Origin: Caldilineaceae bacterium
GTDB lineage: Bacteria; Chloroflexota; Anaerolineae; Caldilineales; Caldilineaceae
Assembly (NCBI GenBank): GCA_026645575.1
Contig: JAPKMW010000071.1
Location: 1 to 61,819, forward strand
DNA length: 61,819 bases
Direction: 5' to 3'
The notes under the pieces were generated by a model. That model was not told where the DNA came from. It worked only from the letters and a program-made list of their open reading frames with translations, and made no database searches. This document shows, in pieces, positions 36,333 through 46,294 of this stretch; positions within the stretch are counted from its first letter, which is position 1; every line of letters begins with the position of its first letter. The translations under genes and the position numbers were made by a program.

Positions 36333-37125
36333 ACCGTATTATCACCAATCCAACGCACCCTAGTTATGCTACTTGCCCCATACGCGTTCCTTTGAGGGAA
36401 GATAGAGGGATGTACGGCGCCTATCACGCTCATGGTTCACGATAAACAGCGTCGATGCAAAGGTGGATTGATTATAAATGGGATCTCATGATCCGTTGAA
36501 TCAGGATAAACCTTCAGTACACTGTAATGAACGAGTGCAGTAGTTATTGCCTAATCAGCCACGGATTGGCGGGGAATGGCATAGCTACCAAGCAGATACG
36601 TTGAGCAAAGCAGGCAAAGAGATGCTTTATTCTATCAGAAATCCGCATGGATTGTAATGGGTAGAAAGTACTAGTTCAATAGGTGCTATGCAGCACTTCT
36701 ACTACCGTGAATTCGACGTTTCGTGGATATACCCGCCAAAGACCTCCGGGAGGTGGGTACCCGGAGGTCTTTGGCTAACCCCGAACTCAGGTTACTAGAG
36801 AAAATGGCTCCGATATAGTTTGTTTACCACATCTGTAATGGGAACAGCACATTCTGTAAATCTGATACAAATTACTTGTAAATGCAGCTTTTATGTTATA
36901 CTTGGTGTACACAACGATCTTGTTAGCAACTTATACAATTTCTTTGAGTGATGATAAGAAGGGATAGAGCGCTTATTCTTAACGAAATTTTTGTTTATTA
37001 AAAAACATTCTCTTTTTCTTTAATAAGCCTAGCACAAAGTTATTTGTACCTTGCGCACAAAATCAAAACCCTACCCAATTTTGATGATTTCTTAAAAGGT
37101 TGCAACGCAATCTTAAAGAAATTTC
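36333..37125. other. Long divergent intergenic region with a perfect hairpin
   Basis: About 800 bp with no convincing gene. CCAAAGACCTCCGGG (36736-36750) and its exact complement (36760-36774) form a 15 bp stem with a 9 nt loop. Beyond it the sequence becomes very AT-rich, as expected upstream of the subtilase gene. Divergent promoters for the sensor kinase and the subtilase should lie here. Confidence 0.5.
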
Positions 37126-37134
37126 TGCTATAAT
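37126..37134 (+). promoter_or_regulatory. Extended -10 promoter candidate for the subtilase gene
   Basis: TGCTATAAT is a perfect extended -10. There is no good -35 at the normal distance, which extended -10 promoters tolerate. It lies about 170 nt before the ATG at 37305; AAGGAT provides the ribosome-binding site. Confidence 0.5.
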
Positions 37135-37304
37135 GTTAGCTGAATTTTCATGAAATTGGGCAAACCACAGCATCACGTCATTTTCGATCAAGCAGCTTTA
37201 CACTCTGCTCAATCTGCTCTATACCTTTTTTGACTTTACTGATACTGCGATTCGCTGCTTACATTAACTCAACCCTTGCAGTAACTAGTTAAGGATAGAA
37301 GAAT

Positions 37305-40300
37305 ATGTACCTAAACATTGCTAGTTCACGCCGCATATCAAAAATTGTATGTACCCTGTTACTCATAAGTCTGTTCATTGGCTATGCGCCACCGCTTCTG
37401 GTGCAAGCGCAAGAGCAGACCTACCTTTCGGCAGAACTTGAACGCGCTGCTGTAAGCAATGCTGATTCCATGAACACACTCATTGTTACAGGGGAAAATG
37501 GCGCAGTGGCTCGTCAGGCCGTTGAGGCGGTGGGGGGAGAGATCGTGAGTGATCTCTGGTTAATCAATGCAGTTGGGGCGCGGGTCGCCAACAGTCGTCT
37601 TGCCGAACTGGCGGCTCAGACCGGTGTCCAATCCATTGTTAAAGACCAAACAGTAAAAGTGGCAGCCCATATTTGGCGGACGCCAAACAAAATGGTATGG
37701 GATGTGCTTAGCCCCGTTTCGTTCGCCGTTGGCGCGACCGAGCTACATGGTATTACACGGAAAACAACGGAAAACATCAATGGGGCCGGGATCACTGTTG
37801 CCGTCATCGATACTGGTGTGGCATTCAACACAGAGGTAGTCGATACCCTAGGCGTTGACATCAGTAACCAATTTTCAGGGCAAGCCGATTTCACCGGTAA
37901 TGGGCAGTGTAAACGCAACTCGGCTGATCATGTGCAGCGGACAGGCTATTGCTGGACGGCGAAAAATGATAGCCGCGATGAGTATGGTCACGGCACCCAT
38001 GTCGCCGGCATTATCTGGAACAAATTTATTGTTGCCGGTATGGATGCTGATATGGGCATTGCACCTGGCGCCAACATTTTGAGCATACGCGTGCTGGGGG
38101 ATGATGGTTCAGGCTCCTATATTGATGTGATTGAAGGCATCCAATATGCGGTTGAAGCGAAAGAGCAATTTGGCATTCGAGTGATCAATCTAAGTTTGGC
38201 GGCGCCGGCAACGACCCCCTATTTTATTGATCCGGTCAGCCGTGCTGCCGCCGCCGCCTGGCAACAGGGCTTGGTTGTTGTCACTGCCGCCGGCAACATT
38301 GGCCCTGCGGCCCAGACCATTACTGTTCCCGGCAACAATCCCTATGTGATCACGGTCGGCGCCTATAATACGAACGGCACACGGGAGACAGATGGTGATG
38401 ATTTTGTAGCCCCCTGGTCTAGCACAGGACCAACGTTGGATGGGTTTATCAAACCCGATGTTATTGCGCCCGGCGCCAATGTACCTTCTTACATTTATAC
38501 CAGTCCCACTACACCTGCCGCCAGCGCGTTACTAGCCAAAAATCACCCCGAATTCAACGCAAACATGAGCATGTACTGGCTCAATGGCACCAGTATGGCC
38601 ACTGCTGTCGCCAGTGGCGTTGTCGCGTTGATGCTCCAAAAGAACCAAAACTTGACGCCGGATCAAGTTAAGTTCCGACTGATGAACACAGCACGTTCGG
38701 CGGTCACAGAGAGTGGAGACTTAGCCTACAATGTCTTTCAACAGGGGAGCGGTCGCATATGGGCGCCCGATGCCGTCCTTGGCGAAGCCACACCTGACGA
38801 AAGTGCCAATACCGGTCTTGACCTGACAGCCGATCTCAACGATGTTTGGCATCTGCCACAAGCGGAAGCGATTGCCAATCCCACTGATAGTGATGGTGAT
38901 GGCATTCCCAATGAATCGCCTAGTTGTTTGAACAAGACTATTCTCTTTATCGGCAGCACACGACCGCTCCCACGTCGGGATCATTTTCTAGCCAGGCGTT
39001 TACGCGAGGTGGGCTTCAAGGTTCTTGTCCGCAATCAAATCGAAGCCAAGGCGACCGATGCCCAGGGAGTTTCATTAGTGATCATCTCCGATTCAACCTG
39101 GTCGCACTTGATTGATCCGCAGTTTCGTACGATCACGGTCCCGATACTCACCTGGGAGGCGGGGTTGTATGATAACTTTAACATGACCGGGGTAACGCCC
39201 AATGACTATGGCGTGGCGCTCAATCAGACGCAACTCACCATTGCTGCACCAGGCCATCCGATTGCAGCAGGGTTGAACGGATTGATTACCACCAATAACC
39301 GTAGTACAGCCTTTTTCTGGGGCGTTCCCAGCGCAAATGCAACGAGCATTGCCACGGCAACCCGCAATAATCGACCGGTGGTCTTTGCTTATGATAAAGA
39401 CGCAACCATGGTCGGCTTAAAGGCGCCTGCTCGCCGGATTGGTTTTTCCAACGGCATTGGAGAGCGCTTTACCCAAGCGGGCTGGCAACTTTTCCTGGCA
39501 GCCGTTGGATGGGGCGCCGGCTGTACGCCAGCTTCTGATGGACAGGTTGTTGATATTGATGCTGACAATGATGGTATTCCTGACGCCATTGAAGAGGCAA
39601 CGGCCATTAATGGGGACACAGACAATGATGGCGTACCTGACAAACTAGATCTGGATAGTGATAATGACGGGTTGTGGGATCTGGAAGAAAGCGGCATTGA
39701 CCTCGCCACCGTGACGGCGTTAGATGCAAATGGTGATGGCCGGATTGACGCCAGCCATGCCGTCGGCGCCAACGGTCTTGCCGACTTGCTGGAAACAGCG
39801 CCGGATTCAGGTCAGATTACCTATACCATTGCCGATGACGAGAATGACTCTATCCCCGACTTTCAAGCCTATAACGCCCATTATGTTGGTCCAGTGCAGA
39901 TGGTTACCAGCGACAGTAGCGAAGGCGTCAATGCCCCCAGGGTGAATCTCTACTATGCCCAACAACCGGATGGTGCGCAAGTTATCTTCTTAGGGGCAGC
40001 GCTGGCAGAGCGGCACGAGGCCCAACCGCCCCTAACCTGGCTAAGGCTTGACGAAGTACAGTCGCTGAATCTGACCTTTGACGGTGGGCAGATCAAGGTT
40101 GATAGTGGGCAGGATTGGTTTGGCAATCGGGTTTTACCCACCGTCCGCTTCTGGTCGGGCGTCCGCTTCTGGTCGGGCGTCCGCTTCTGGTCGGGCGTCC
40201 GCTTCTGGTCGGGCGTCCGCTTCTGGTCAGGCGTCCGCTTCTGGTCAGGCAATATGAGCTGGGTTTCCGGCTTGGATCCGGCCGTTGCCGGTGCTTCCGC

Positions 40301-40487
40301 CATTGTCATGCCAGTGATTGAGGATGAAACTGACGAGAACAGCATTTTGCAAAGCAGCGCCATTCGCAACTTGCCGTTGGATATTTACCCGCTGAATATG
40401 GTGCCGCTCATCAGAACTGCTGATGATAGTCGGGTGGTTGATGATCAATTCAAGGGGGTCTTCTTACCCCTGGTCCGCCGACGGTAA
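37305..40487 (+). CDS. Secreted subtilisin-like serine protease (S8) with Ca-binding-type and VRFWSG repeats
   Basis: 1060 residues. A signal peptide ends near residue 36, followed by a prodomain (about 55-120). The catalytic triad is Asp169 (AVIDTG), His229 (GHGTHVAG) and Ser430 (NGTSMATAVASG). From about 525, aspartate-rich DSDGDGIPN, DADNDGIPD and DTDNDGVPD units resemble thrombospondin type 3 calcium repeats. Between the first and the later units is a domain reading KTILFIGSTRPLPRRDHFLARRL. Near 946-982 six copies of VRFWSG occur in tandem, encoded by near-identical 18 bp units. The tail ends GVFLPLVRRR. It is probably exported and perhaps surface-held. Confidence 0.92.
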   Translation: MYLNIASSRRISKIVCTLLLISLFIGYAPPLLVQAQEQTYLSAELERAAVSNADSMNTLIVTGENGAVARQAVEAVGGEIVSDLWLINAVGARVANSRLAELAAQTGVQSIVKDQTVKVAAHIWRTPNKMVWDVLSPVSFAVGATELHGITRKTTENINGAGITVAVIDTGVAFNTEVVDTLGVDISNQFSGQADFTGNGQCKRNSADHVQRTGYCWTAKNDSRDEYGHGTHVAGIIWNKFIVAGMDADMGIAPGANILSIRVLGDDGSGSYIDVIEGIQYAVEAKEQFGIRVINLSLAAPATTPYFIDPVSRAAAAAWQQGLVVVTAAGNIGPAAQTITVPGNNPYVITVGAYNTNGTRETDGDDFVAPWSSTGPTLDGFIKPDVIAPGANVPSYIYTSPTTPAASALLAKNHPEFNANMSMYWLNGTSMATAVASGVVALMLQKNQNLTPDQVKFRLMNTARSAVTESGDLAYNVFQQGSGRIWAPDAVLGEATPDESANTGLDLTADLNDVWHLPQAEAIANPTDSDGDGIPNESPSCLNKTILFIGSTRPLPRRDHFLARRLREVGFKVLVRNQIEAKATDAQGVSLVIISDSTWSHLIDPQFRTITVPILTWEAGLYDNFNMTGVTPNDYGVALNQTQLTIAAPGHPIAAGLNGLITTNNRSTAFFWGVPSANATSIATATRNNRPVVFAYDKDATMVGLKAPARRIGFSNGIGERFTQAGWQLFLAAVGWGAGCTPASDGQVVDIDADNDGIPDAIEEATAINGDTDNDGVPDKLDLDSDNDGLWDLEESGIDLATVTALDANGDGRIDASHAVGANGLADLLETAPDSGQITYTIADDENDSIPDFQAYNAHYVGPVQMVTSDSSEGVNAPRVNLYYAQQPDGAQVIFLGAALAERHEAQPPLTWLRLDEVQSLNLTFDGGQIKVDSGQDWFGNRVLPTVRFWSGVRFWSGVRFWSGVRFWSGVRFWSGVRFWSGNMSWVSGLDPAVAGASAIVMPVIEDETDENSILQSSAIRNLPLDIYPLNMVPLIRTADDSRVVDDQFKGVFLPLVRRR
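40143..40250 (+). repeat. Six 18 bp tandem repeats within the subtilase gene
   Basis: GTCCGCTTCTGGTCGGGC occurs six times in frame, the last two with one change (GTCAGGC). Each encodes VRFWSG. The near identity implies recent slippage or gene conversion, so copy number is likely to vary between strains. Confidence 0.95.
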
Positions 40488-40511
40488 CGATTCTGCAAAG
40501 GTGACGCCGAA

Positions 40512-40576
40512 GCCTGCTCACAGCCAGCCCGTGATCGAAGTCCCCAATGCCGATCACGGACCGGCTGTGAGCAGGC
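40512..40576. terminator. Long hairpin between convergent genes
   Basis: GCCTGCTCACAGCC..CGTGATC pairs with GATCACGG..GGCTGTGAGCAGGC, a stem of about 24 bp with few mismatches. It lies between the subtilase and the convergent M20 gene and could end transcription in both directions, although it lacks a long T-run. Confidence 0.65.
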
Positions 40577-40592
40577 GATGAGAGATGATTTT

Positions 40593-41924
40593 TTAGCTGG
40601 GTAATCGATACCGTTGCAACAGTTGATAAACCGCCGCGCAGCCGAAATCGATGGCACCCACCGGCACCCGCTCATTGGCGGCGTGGATCGTGGGGCCGGC
40701 GTTAAACCCTTTCGGCAATTTGAGCGGGAGAAAGCCATAGTTCTGAATCCCCAAACGAGCAAACATCCGCCCGTCGGTAAAACCGCCCACCATCGCCGGC
40801 AAGGGTACAGCCACCGGGTCAAGCCCCTTCAAGATGTCGGCAAGCAGGGGAAAGAGCGTCATATCCACGTTGGTCAACCCCGGATCGTGGCGGATCAATT
40901 CAATAGCCAAGGGTTCGCCCAGCAATTGCGCCAACTCTTCCTGAATATCGGCGGGGGTAAACCCAGGCAATAAGCGGCCATCTAGCTCCAGCGTAATTTC
41001 ACTGGGGATCACATTGGTTTTAAAGCCGCCTTGCACGACAGTCGCGTTCACCGTATTATGTAACAAGGCATCCAGCGGGCGCGCTAGGGTAATACCCTGA
41101 TCCCACAAATGATCAAGTGTTGCATCCGTTTGCGCCGGGTCTAGCAAGCGGGCCACCACATCATCCAACGGCGCCGGCGCGGTTTCGGCCAACGTCGCGA
41201 TCATCTGTGCCATCACGGGCGTGATATGCACCGGCAGGCGCTGTTGATCCAGCGTACTCAATACATGCCCCAACTTCGCCATAGCCCCGCCGCGCATGGG
41301 GGAAGAGCCATGCCCGCCCGGCCCGCGCAAGGTCGCCCGCATCCAACAGACCTGTTTCTCCGCTACCATGATTGAATAATAGCACTGGTCGCCAACGTAA
41401 GTGGAAGAGCCGCCCCCTTCACCGATGGCATACTTGGCGCCGGTAAAGTGTTCGGGGTGTTGCTCCACCAGAAAGCGGGCGCCATAATCGCTGGCCGCTT
41501 CTTCATCGCTCATAATCGTCAAGATCATGTCACCGGCTGGGGTAAAGCCTTCCGCCTTGGCGCGCAACAGGGCGCAGAGCATCATGACGACGCCCCCCTT
41601 CATGTCGAGCGCGCCACGACCCCAGAGGTAATCATCGACAATGTTGGCAGCAAAGGGCGGCTGCGCCCACTCCTGGTTGGCTGTCGTCACCACATCAACA
41701 TGCCCCTGCAAGACCAAGGGCGGCGCTTCGCCCCGTCCCCCCAACCGTGCGATCAAGTTGGGGCGGTTGGGATCTTTGGCAAGAATCGTGCTGGTAAAGC
41801 CGGCTGTCTGAAGTAAACTGTCGATGTAGGCGATACAAGGCGCTTCATTGCCTGGCGGATTGGTGGTGTCAAATTGAATCAACTTTTGAAGAATCTCGAT
41901 AGGTCGTTCATAGATGGCAGTCAT
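40593..41924 (-). CDS. M20 family metallopeptidase (ArgE/DapE/carboxypeptidase type)
   Basis: 443 residues. AGGAG precedes the start. Metal-binding motifs of the dinuclear zinc family are visible: LQGHVDVV (first His), WGRGALDMKGG (bridging Asp) and MSDEEAASDYG (catalytic Glu pair). The inserted dimerisation domain and C-terminal metal-binding region (MVGGFTDGRMF; IHAANERVPV) are present, so the length is normal. It is likely cytosolic and cleaves an acylated amino acid or short peptide; the exact substrate is uncertain. Confidence 0.93.
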   Translation of the reverse strand: MTAIYERPIEILQKLIQFDTTNPPGNEAPCIAYIDSLLQTAGFTSTILAKDPNRPNLIARLGGRGEAPPLVLQGHVDVVTTANQEWAQPPFAANIVDDYLWGRGALDMKGGVVMMLCALLRAKAEGFTPAGDMILTIMSDEEAASDYGARFLVEQHPEHFTGAKYAIGEGGGSSTYVGDQCYYSIMVAEKQVCWMRATLRGPGGHGSSPMRGGAMAKLGHVLSTLDQQRLPVHITPVMAQMIATLAETAPAPLDDVVARLLDPAQTDATLDHLWDQGITLARPLDALLHNTVNATVVQGGFKTNVIPSEITLELDGRLLPGFTPADIQEELAQLLGEPLAIELIRHDPGLTNVDMTLFPLLADILKGLDPVAVPLPAMVGGFTDGRMFARLGIQNYGFLPLKLPKGFNAGPTIHAANERVPVGAIDFGCAAVYQLLQRYRLPS

Positions 41925-41947
41925 GATTGGCTAACTCCTGTTTGTCG

Positions 41948-42313
41948 TCACCATTGATAGGCATTGAGTACCCAAAAGCCGCCGGCCAAAGGCACGCCAA
42001 TCTGCTGAAGGTTGGCAATCGCCCTCGCCACATCGCTGTAGCTCATATCGCGGGCGGGATCGTTATCCTGATAGACGGCCAGGATGCCTGGGTGATCCGC
42101 ATATTGGGTATGCAATTGTTCAAAATCGGCAGGGTTATAGGTCAGGATAAGTTGTCCTGTGGCGCGCACATGGGCAAAATGGCGCTCATCCGCTTGGGCG
42201 GTGAGCGGCGGATCAACTTCGGCGGGAATCTGCACAACATGTCCAGCGGCGATCAATAATTGACGTAAGCGATGGGAAAAGGCGCAATCATCAAGATAGA
42301 TTCTGAGGCTCAA
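41948..42313 (-). CDS. DUF5615-type PIN-like protein, probable toxin
   Basis: 121 residues. The opening RIYLDDCAFSHRLRQLLIAAGHVV and the later ILTYNPADFEQL match the Mut7-C/DUF5615 pattern, a PIN-like fold with acidic active-site residues. Its 5' end overlaps the upstream antitoxin-like gene by 23 bp, the usual layout for DUF433-DUF5615 toxin-antitoxin pairs. Nuclease activity is inferred, not shown. Confidence 0.8.
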   Translation of the reverse strand: MSLRIYLDDCAFSHRLRQLLIAAGHVVQIPAEVDPPLTAQADERHFAHVRATGQLILTYNPADFEQLHTQYADHPGILAVYQDNDPARDMSYSDVARAIANLQQIGVPLAGGFWVLNAYQW

Positions 42314-42839
42314 GCGAAACTCCCGCGGTTTGGAGACGTTGCTTTTCCTCGGCGGCCTCTTGTTCGATCAAGTCTCGATTCGTTTCGTAATAGACCTGCG
42401 CCTCGCGAATTTGCGCCAGCGGTAAATTCAGGTCGGCGGCGGCTTCTTCCGGGCCAAGATCATTGGCCCGCATTTTATACATCAATTGCCCAACCCGCAT
42501 GTTACGCCCTTTGAGGTAAAGCTGCTTGTACCCAGTCTCCGGGCGCGCCACCAGATGATCATAATGATTGAACAAGAGTGGCTCAACGGCGGGGACGCTT
42601 AATTCCTTGCACTTGTCAATTGTCCGTAATGTTTCCGGCGTCACGCTGATCACCCGTCGCCCGGCCAACAGTTCATTGATCACCCAAAGGAAGACGCCAT
42701 AGGCTTGTTGCAATAGATCGGCGCGCGAACGAACCGACAACCGGTCGGCTAAGTGGTGCAACATGGTTGCTTCCGACTCAGAGAGATCAACTTGCACGCG
42801 CACTTTTTTGTTTGGCGTTGAATAGGTGTAGACACTCAT
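42291..42839 (-). CDS. DUF433-like antitoxin with N-terminal ribbon-helix-helix-like segment
   Basis: 182 residues from ATG 42839 (MSVYTYSTPNKKV), with GGAGGG just upstream. The N-terminal 60 residues (VRVQVDLSESEATMLHHLADRLSVRSRADLLQQAY) look like a ribbon-helix-helix DNA-binding unit. The C-terminal 70 (LYLKGRNMRVGQLMYKM...GPEEAAADLNLPLAQIREAQVYYETN) match DUF433. It should bind the palindrome in its own promoter and neutralise the PIN-like partner encoded downstream. Confidence 0.8.
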   Translation of the reverse strand: MSVYTYSTPNKKVRVQVDLSESEATMLHHLADRLSVRSRADLLQQAYGVFLWVINELLAGRRVISVTPETLRTIDKCKELSVPAVEPLLFNHYDHLVARPETGYKQLYLKGRNMRVGQLMYKMRANDLGPEEAAADLNLPLAQIREAQVYYETNRDLIEQEAAEEKQRLQTAGVSLEPQNLS

Positions 42840-42872
42840 TTGCCCTCCAACCTGATTGCAATGCTTCAATTT

Positions 42873-42906
42873 ACTCCAATTTTACTCATTTTTGGAGTTT
42901 CGTCAA
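42873..42906 (-). promoter_or_regulatory. Promoter and palindromic operator of the toxin-antitoxin operon
   Basis: Minus strand TTGACG (42906-42901), a 16 bp spacer and TAAAAT (42884-42879). The palindrome ACTCCAA-N12-TTGGAGT (42873-42879 and 42892-42898) covers the spacer and the -10 box, ideal for autorepression by the ribbon-helix-helix antitoxin. The antitoxin ATG is only about 33 nt downstream. Confidence 0.7.
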
Positions 42907-42929
42907 GGGGCAAAATAATGACATTTTCG

Positions 42930-44042
42930 TTACAGCAATCCTTCTTTTGTCTCTGCAATCAAGTGATCCACGACCGCCTTCAAGTCGCCCGTGTTGGCAA
43001 AGACGCGCAACTGGCGGTCGGCGCTGGTGCCATTTTGCAACATGCGTTCGATGGGTTCAATGGCGGCGCGGGTGCCCAGTTCGTCAATCTCTTCGCTGAT
43101 CAGTTCCAGCAACTCGCGAATCAGCGCCCGTGTCGGCGCTTCAATCGACTTGCCAAAGTCAATCATCTTGCCATCCAAGCCATAGCGGGAGGCGCGCCAG
43201 CGATTTTCTTCAATGAGGTCGCGGCGGTAGATGCGGAAGGTCAAATTTTTGCGGCGTAGCTTCCAGAGCCAGAGGACAATGGCCTGGAAGAGGGCGGCAA
43301 TGGCAATCGCCTCGTCCACCCGTGTACAAATGTCACAGATGCGGAATTCCAACGTTGGGTATTTATGATGGGGGCGCACATCCCACCAGATCTTGCTGGC
43401 ATCGGGGATGACACCGACATTCGCCAGCGAACGCACCAGGTTGTCATAGTCGGCCACCGTGCGGCAAATATCGGGGATGCCGGAGCGGGGGAAATCTTCA
43501 AAGACGACCGAGCGGTAGCTCTTCAACCCGGTTTTGCGTCCCAACCAGAAGGGACTGCTGGTGCTGAGAGCAAGGATATGGGGCAACATATAGCGCACCA
43601 CATTCATGGCATCAATGGCAAAAGCGCGATCCTCAATGCCCACATGAACGTGCATCCCAAAGATCAGCAAGCGCTGGGCGAGTAACTGCATCTCCTCCAG
43701 CACGCCTTGATAGCGCGGCAACGGCGTCACCGGTTGATCCAGCCAACTGCTAAAGGGATGGGTGGCGGCAGCGACAACGGCTAACTCTTTTTGTGCGGCC
43801 AGTCCGACAATAAAGCTGCGCTGCTTCACCAACTCTTCCTTCAACTGCCCAATGGTTACACAGGCCGGCGTGCCCAATTCGACCATCGATTGATGCAGTT
43901 CCGGTTTTAACTCGCGTTCCACCATAATCACCCGGTCATTGTCGATAAATTGGGTGATAAAGGAGCGCATGCCGCGCGTTTCCGGGTCAATAATTTGATA
44001 TTCTTCTTCAATTCCCAGAGAGAGGGAAGGGCGGGCAATCAT
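42930..44042 (-). CDS. GCS2-type carboxylate-amine ligase, copy 1
   Basis: 370 residues of the YbdK/glutamate-cysteine ligase 2 family. Signatures: [13 protein letters not shown] at the N-terminus, [30 protein letters not shown] and RFxxxDxx-like [18 protein letters not shown]. These enzymes form a gamma-peptide bond between glutamate and an amine using ATP. It overlaps the upstream paralogue by 4 bp, so the two are cotranscribed and coupled. Confidence 0.9.
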   Translation of the reverse strand: MIARPSLSLGIEEEYQIIDPETRGMRSFITQFIDNDRVIMVERELKPELHQSMVELGTPACVTIGQLKEELVKQRSFIVGLAAQKELAVVAAATHPFSSWLDQPVTPLPRYQGVLEEMQLLAQRLLIFGMHVHVGIEDRAFAIDAMNVVRYMLPHILALSTSSPFWLGRKTGLKSYRSVVFEDFPRSGIPDICRTVADYDNLVRSLANVGVIPDASKIWWDVRPHHKYPTLEFRICDICTRVDEAIAIAALFQAIVLWLWKLRRKNLTFRIYRRDLIEENRWRASRYGLDGKMIDFGKSIEAPTRALIRELLELISEEIDELGTRAAIEPIERMLQNGTSADRQLRVFANTGDLKAVVDHLIAETKEGLL

Positions 44043-45157
44043 AAGAGTTTCTCCGTCTCGGCCACAATAAAATCAACCACGGCTTTGGGATTGTGGTTGG
44101 CGTTTTTCCAGACCTGTAATTGTTGTTCGGCATTAGCGCCCCGTTGTAGGATCGTCTCCACATGAGCCAGTTCATCTTCGCTATTCAGCCGCCGGGCAAA
44201 GGGGGTGACAAAAGCCAGCAGTTCGCGAATGAGATCGGGCGCCGGCGCCATCTGTTCCAAGCCCCAGTCGATCAGCTTCCCTTCAAGACCATACCGCACG
44301 GCGCGCCATTTGTTCTCGGCAATCAATAAACGCTCATAACTGCGAAAGGACATGTTGTGTTGGCGCAGATCAACCATCCATGCCACCGTGGCCTGGATCA
44401 ATGCCGTGATCGCCAGCGTGTCACGATAGTTCGGCAGCATATCACAGATGCGGATCGCCAGGGTCGGGAAGCGATGGTGGGGCAGAATGTCATAACGCAC
44501 GCGGCTGGCGTCGGGAATGCTATTGGTGCGCACCAAGGTGTCGATATAGCTACGATATTCCTGGTAGCTGGCAAATGAGCCTGGAATCCCGGTGCGTGGC
44601 AAGGCGTCCATTAACACGGAACGGTAACTTTTTAAGCCAGTGTTGCGTCCATTCCAGAAGGGGCTGCTGGTTGCCAGACAGAGAATATGGGGCAGGACAT
44701 AGCGCATGGTGTTCATCACATCCACCGCCAATTCGCGATCCTCAACGCCGATTTGCACACGCAGGCCAAAGGCCAGAATCCGCCGGGCGATCATCTGGGC
44801 ATCTTCGAGAATGGCGCGATAGCCGGGCATCACTTCGTTGCGTCCTTCCCAGTGGCTGAAGGGGTGGGTGCCGGAAGCGGCCAATTTACAGCTATTGCTG
44901 TGGGCAAATTCGAGCATCTGGGTGCGCATGCGCAACAACTGGACGCGCGCTTCTTTGATATCGGCACAGACCGGCGTACCGACTTCGACCACCGCGCTGC
45001 CGATCTGCTGGGCAAAATCGGTGGCGGTGGTGCGTTCATTCACCACCATCAAATCGCGCGACATCGATTGGCGGACATAGCCCAGCAATTCGCGACTGTT
45101 CGGGTCGATAAGTTGATATTCTTCTTCAATGCCGATGTTATAGGATGGATGATACAT
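44039..45157 (-). CDS. GCS2-type carboxylate-amine ligase, copy 2
   Basis: About 372 residues (ATG 45157; a GTG at 45166 is also possible). The same signatures as its neighbour occur: [45 protein letters not shown] and [20 protein letters not shown]. The tandem arrangement implies duplication followed by clear divergence; a heterodimer or two different acceptor substrates are possible. No ATP-grasp glutathione synthetase is next to it. Confidence 0.9.
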   Translation of the reverse strand: MYHPSYNIGIEEEYQLIDPNSRELLGYVRQSMSRDLMVVNERTTATDFAQQIGSAVVEVGTPVCADIKEARVQLLRMRTQMLEFAHSNSCKLAASGTHPFSHWEGRNEVMPGYRAILEDAQMIARRILAFGLRVQIGVEDRELAVDVMNTMRYVLPHILCLATSSPFWNGRNTGLKSYRSVLMDALPRTGIPGSFASYQEYRSYIDTLVRTNSIPDASRVRYDILPHHRFPTLAIRICDMLPNYRDTLAITALIQATVAWMVDLRQHNMSFRSYERLLIAENKWRAVRYGLEGKLIDWGLEQMAPAPDLIRELLAFVTPFARRLNSEDELAHVETILQRGANAEQQLQVWKNANHNPKAVVDFIVAETEKLL

Positions 45158-45207
45158 GGTTTGCACAGACCTGCTTACTCAATCGGAGACGAAAGGGTGA
45201 GGGGTAA

Positions 45208-45280
45208 GTCCGAAGTCCGTAGTCTTCATTCTGGACTCTGGACTACGGACTCTGGACTACGGACTCTGGACTACGGACTT
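45208..45280. repeat. AGTCCGT/GGACTAC heptamer hairpin
   Basis: AGTCCGA, AGTCCGT, AGTCTTC, then GGACTCT, GGACTAC, GGACTCT, GGACTAC, GGACTCT, GGACTAC, GGACT. These are the same words as the arrays near 3.3-4.0 kb and 16.7 kb. The long arm touches the stop codon of the L,D-transpeptidase gene. Confidence 0.9.
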
Positions 45281-46294
45281 TTAATAGTGAACATACACTT
45301 CGGTGCCCACATCCGCCCAGTTATACAGATAAGCCGCTTCACCTGGGGTCAGATGGACACAACCGTGACTCATGGGGGTGCCAAAGTTATTATGCCAGTA
45401 GGCGCCGTGAAAGGCATACCCCTGCCAAAAGTACATGACAGAGGGAACATTGGGAATATCATAACCGGGGCCAATCATCCGTTGCGCCGGATATTTATTG
45501 CCAATGCGAAACGTACCGGTCACCGTGGGTGTTGCGGCGGTGCCGGAACTGATGAGCGTATTCAATACGACCGTGTTGCCCTGCCAGGCTGTCAACGTTT
45601 GAGCCGAGAGGTTCACCGTAATTCGTTTGTAACCGGCAGCCGGCGCATAACTCGTATTACCGCTGCCGGCGCCGCCACCGACAACAGAGAGTTGTTGACC
45701 GACATAGACATGATTAGGATTGCTCAGATTATTCATCGCCATGAGTTGTTGAATTGACAAGCCATAGCGTTGCGCTACATGCGACAGGGTTTCGCCCCGC
45801 CGCACAATGTGAGTTGATCCGTCGCTGGCAACCGTATTATAGCTTGCAGCAGAAGCGTTGCCGCCCCCTCGCACTAACAGGCGCTGCCCAATCCAGACAT
45901 GATTTGGGTTGCTCAGACCATTGAGTTGCATCAATTCGTTGACGGTCATCCCGTTGAGCGACGCGATCAACGAGAGCGAGTCGCCGCGACCAACGGTGAC
46001 ATAGCTGCCGCCACTGCTGTAACCGCGATTCCCATAACCACTGCTACCATTCGGGATCGTTAACTGTTGACCGGTGTAAATATAATCGCTATTGCCAATC
46101 CCATTGGCGGCAATCAAGGCGCTCATGGTGACGCCATAGGCGACGGCAATTTCTGATAGGCTCTCGCCCGGTTGGACAACATGGACAGCCGAGCTTGCCT
46201 TCACCGGGATCGCCAACAAGGCAGCCAATAAGGTTGCTAAGGTAGCCACAAAACGCAAAACATGCAACTTATGCCGCCAACAAGCAATCATCAT
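45281..46294 (-). CDS. LysM and L,D-transpeptidase (YkuD) protein
   Basis: 337 residues. AGGAG precedes the start. A hydrophobic signal (VATLATLLAALLAIP) is followed by three LysM modules (HVVQPGESLSEIAVAYGV; VTVGRGDSLSLIASLNGM; HIVRRGETLSHVAQRYGL) joined by Gly/Ser linkers. The C-terminal YkuD domain has the catalytic HGAYWHN...SHGCVHL motif with the nucleophile Cys. It would bind and cross-link or modify cell-wall glycan-linked peptides outside the membrane. L,D-transpeptidases are widespread in Chloroflexota despite their unusual envelopes. Confidence 0.93.
   Translation of the reverse strand: MMIACWRHKLHVLRFVATLATLLAALLAIPVKASSAVHVVQPGESLSEIAVAYGVTMSALIAANGIGNSDYIYTGQQLTIPNGSSGYGNRGYSSGGSYVTVGRGDSLSLIASLNGMTVNELMQLNGLSNPNHVWIGQRLLVRGGGNASAASYNTVASDGSTHIVRRGETLSHVAQRYGLSIQQLMAMNNLSNPNHVYVGQQLSVVGGGAGSGNTSYAPAAGYKRITVNLSAQTLTAWQGNTVVLNTLISSGTAATPTVTGTFRIGNKYPAQRMIGPGYDIPNVPSVMYFWQGYAFHGAYWHNNFGTPMSHGCVHLTPGEAAYLYNWADVGTEVYVHY

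Noticed and set aside
40143..40250. Tandem 18 bp repeats considered as CRISPR or minisatellite only
   Set aside because: They are in frame within a protease gene and encode VRFWSG; there are no spacers.
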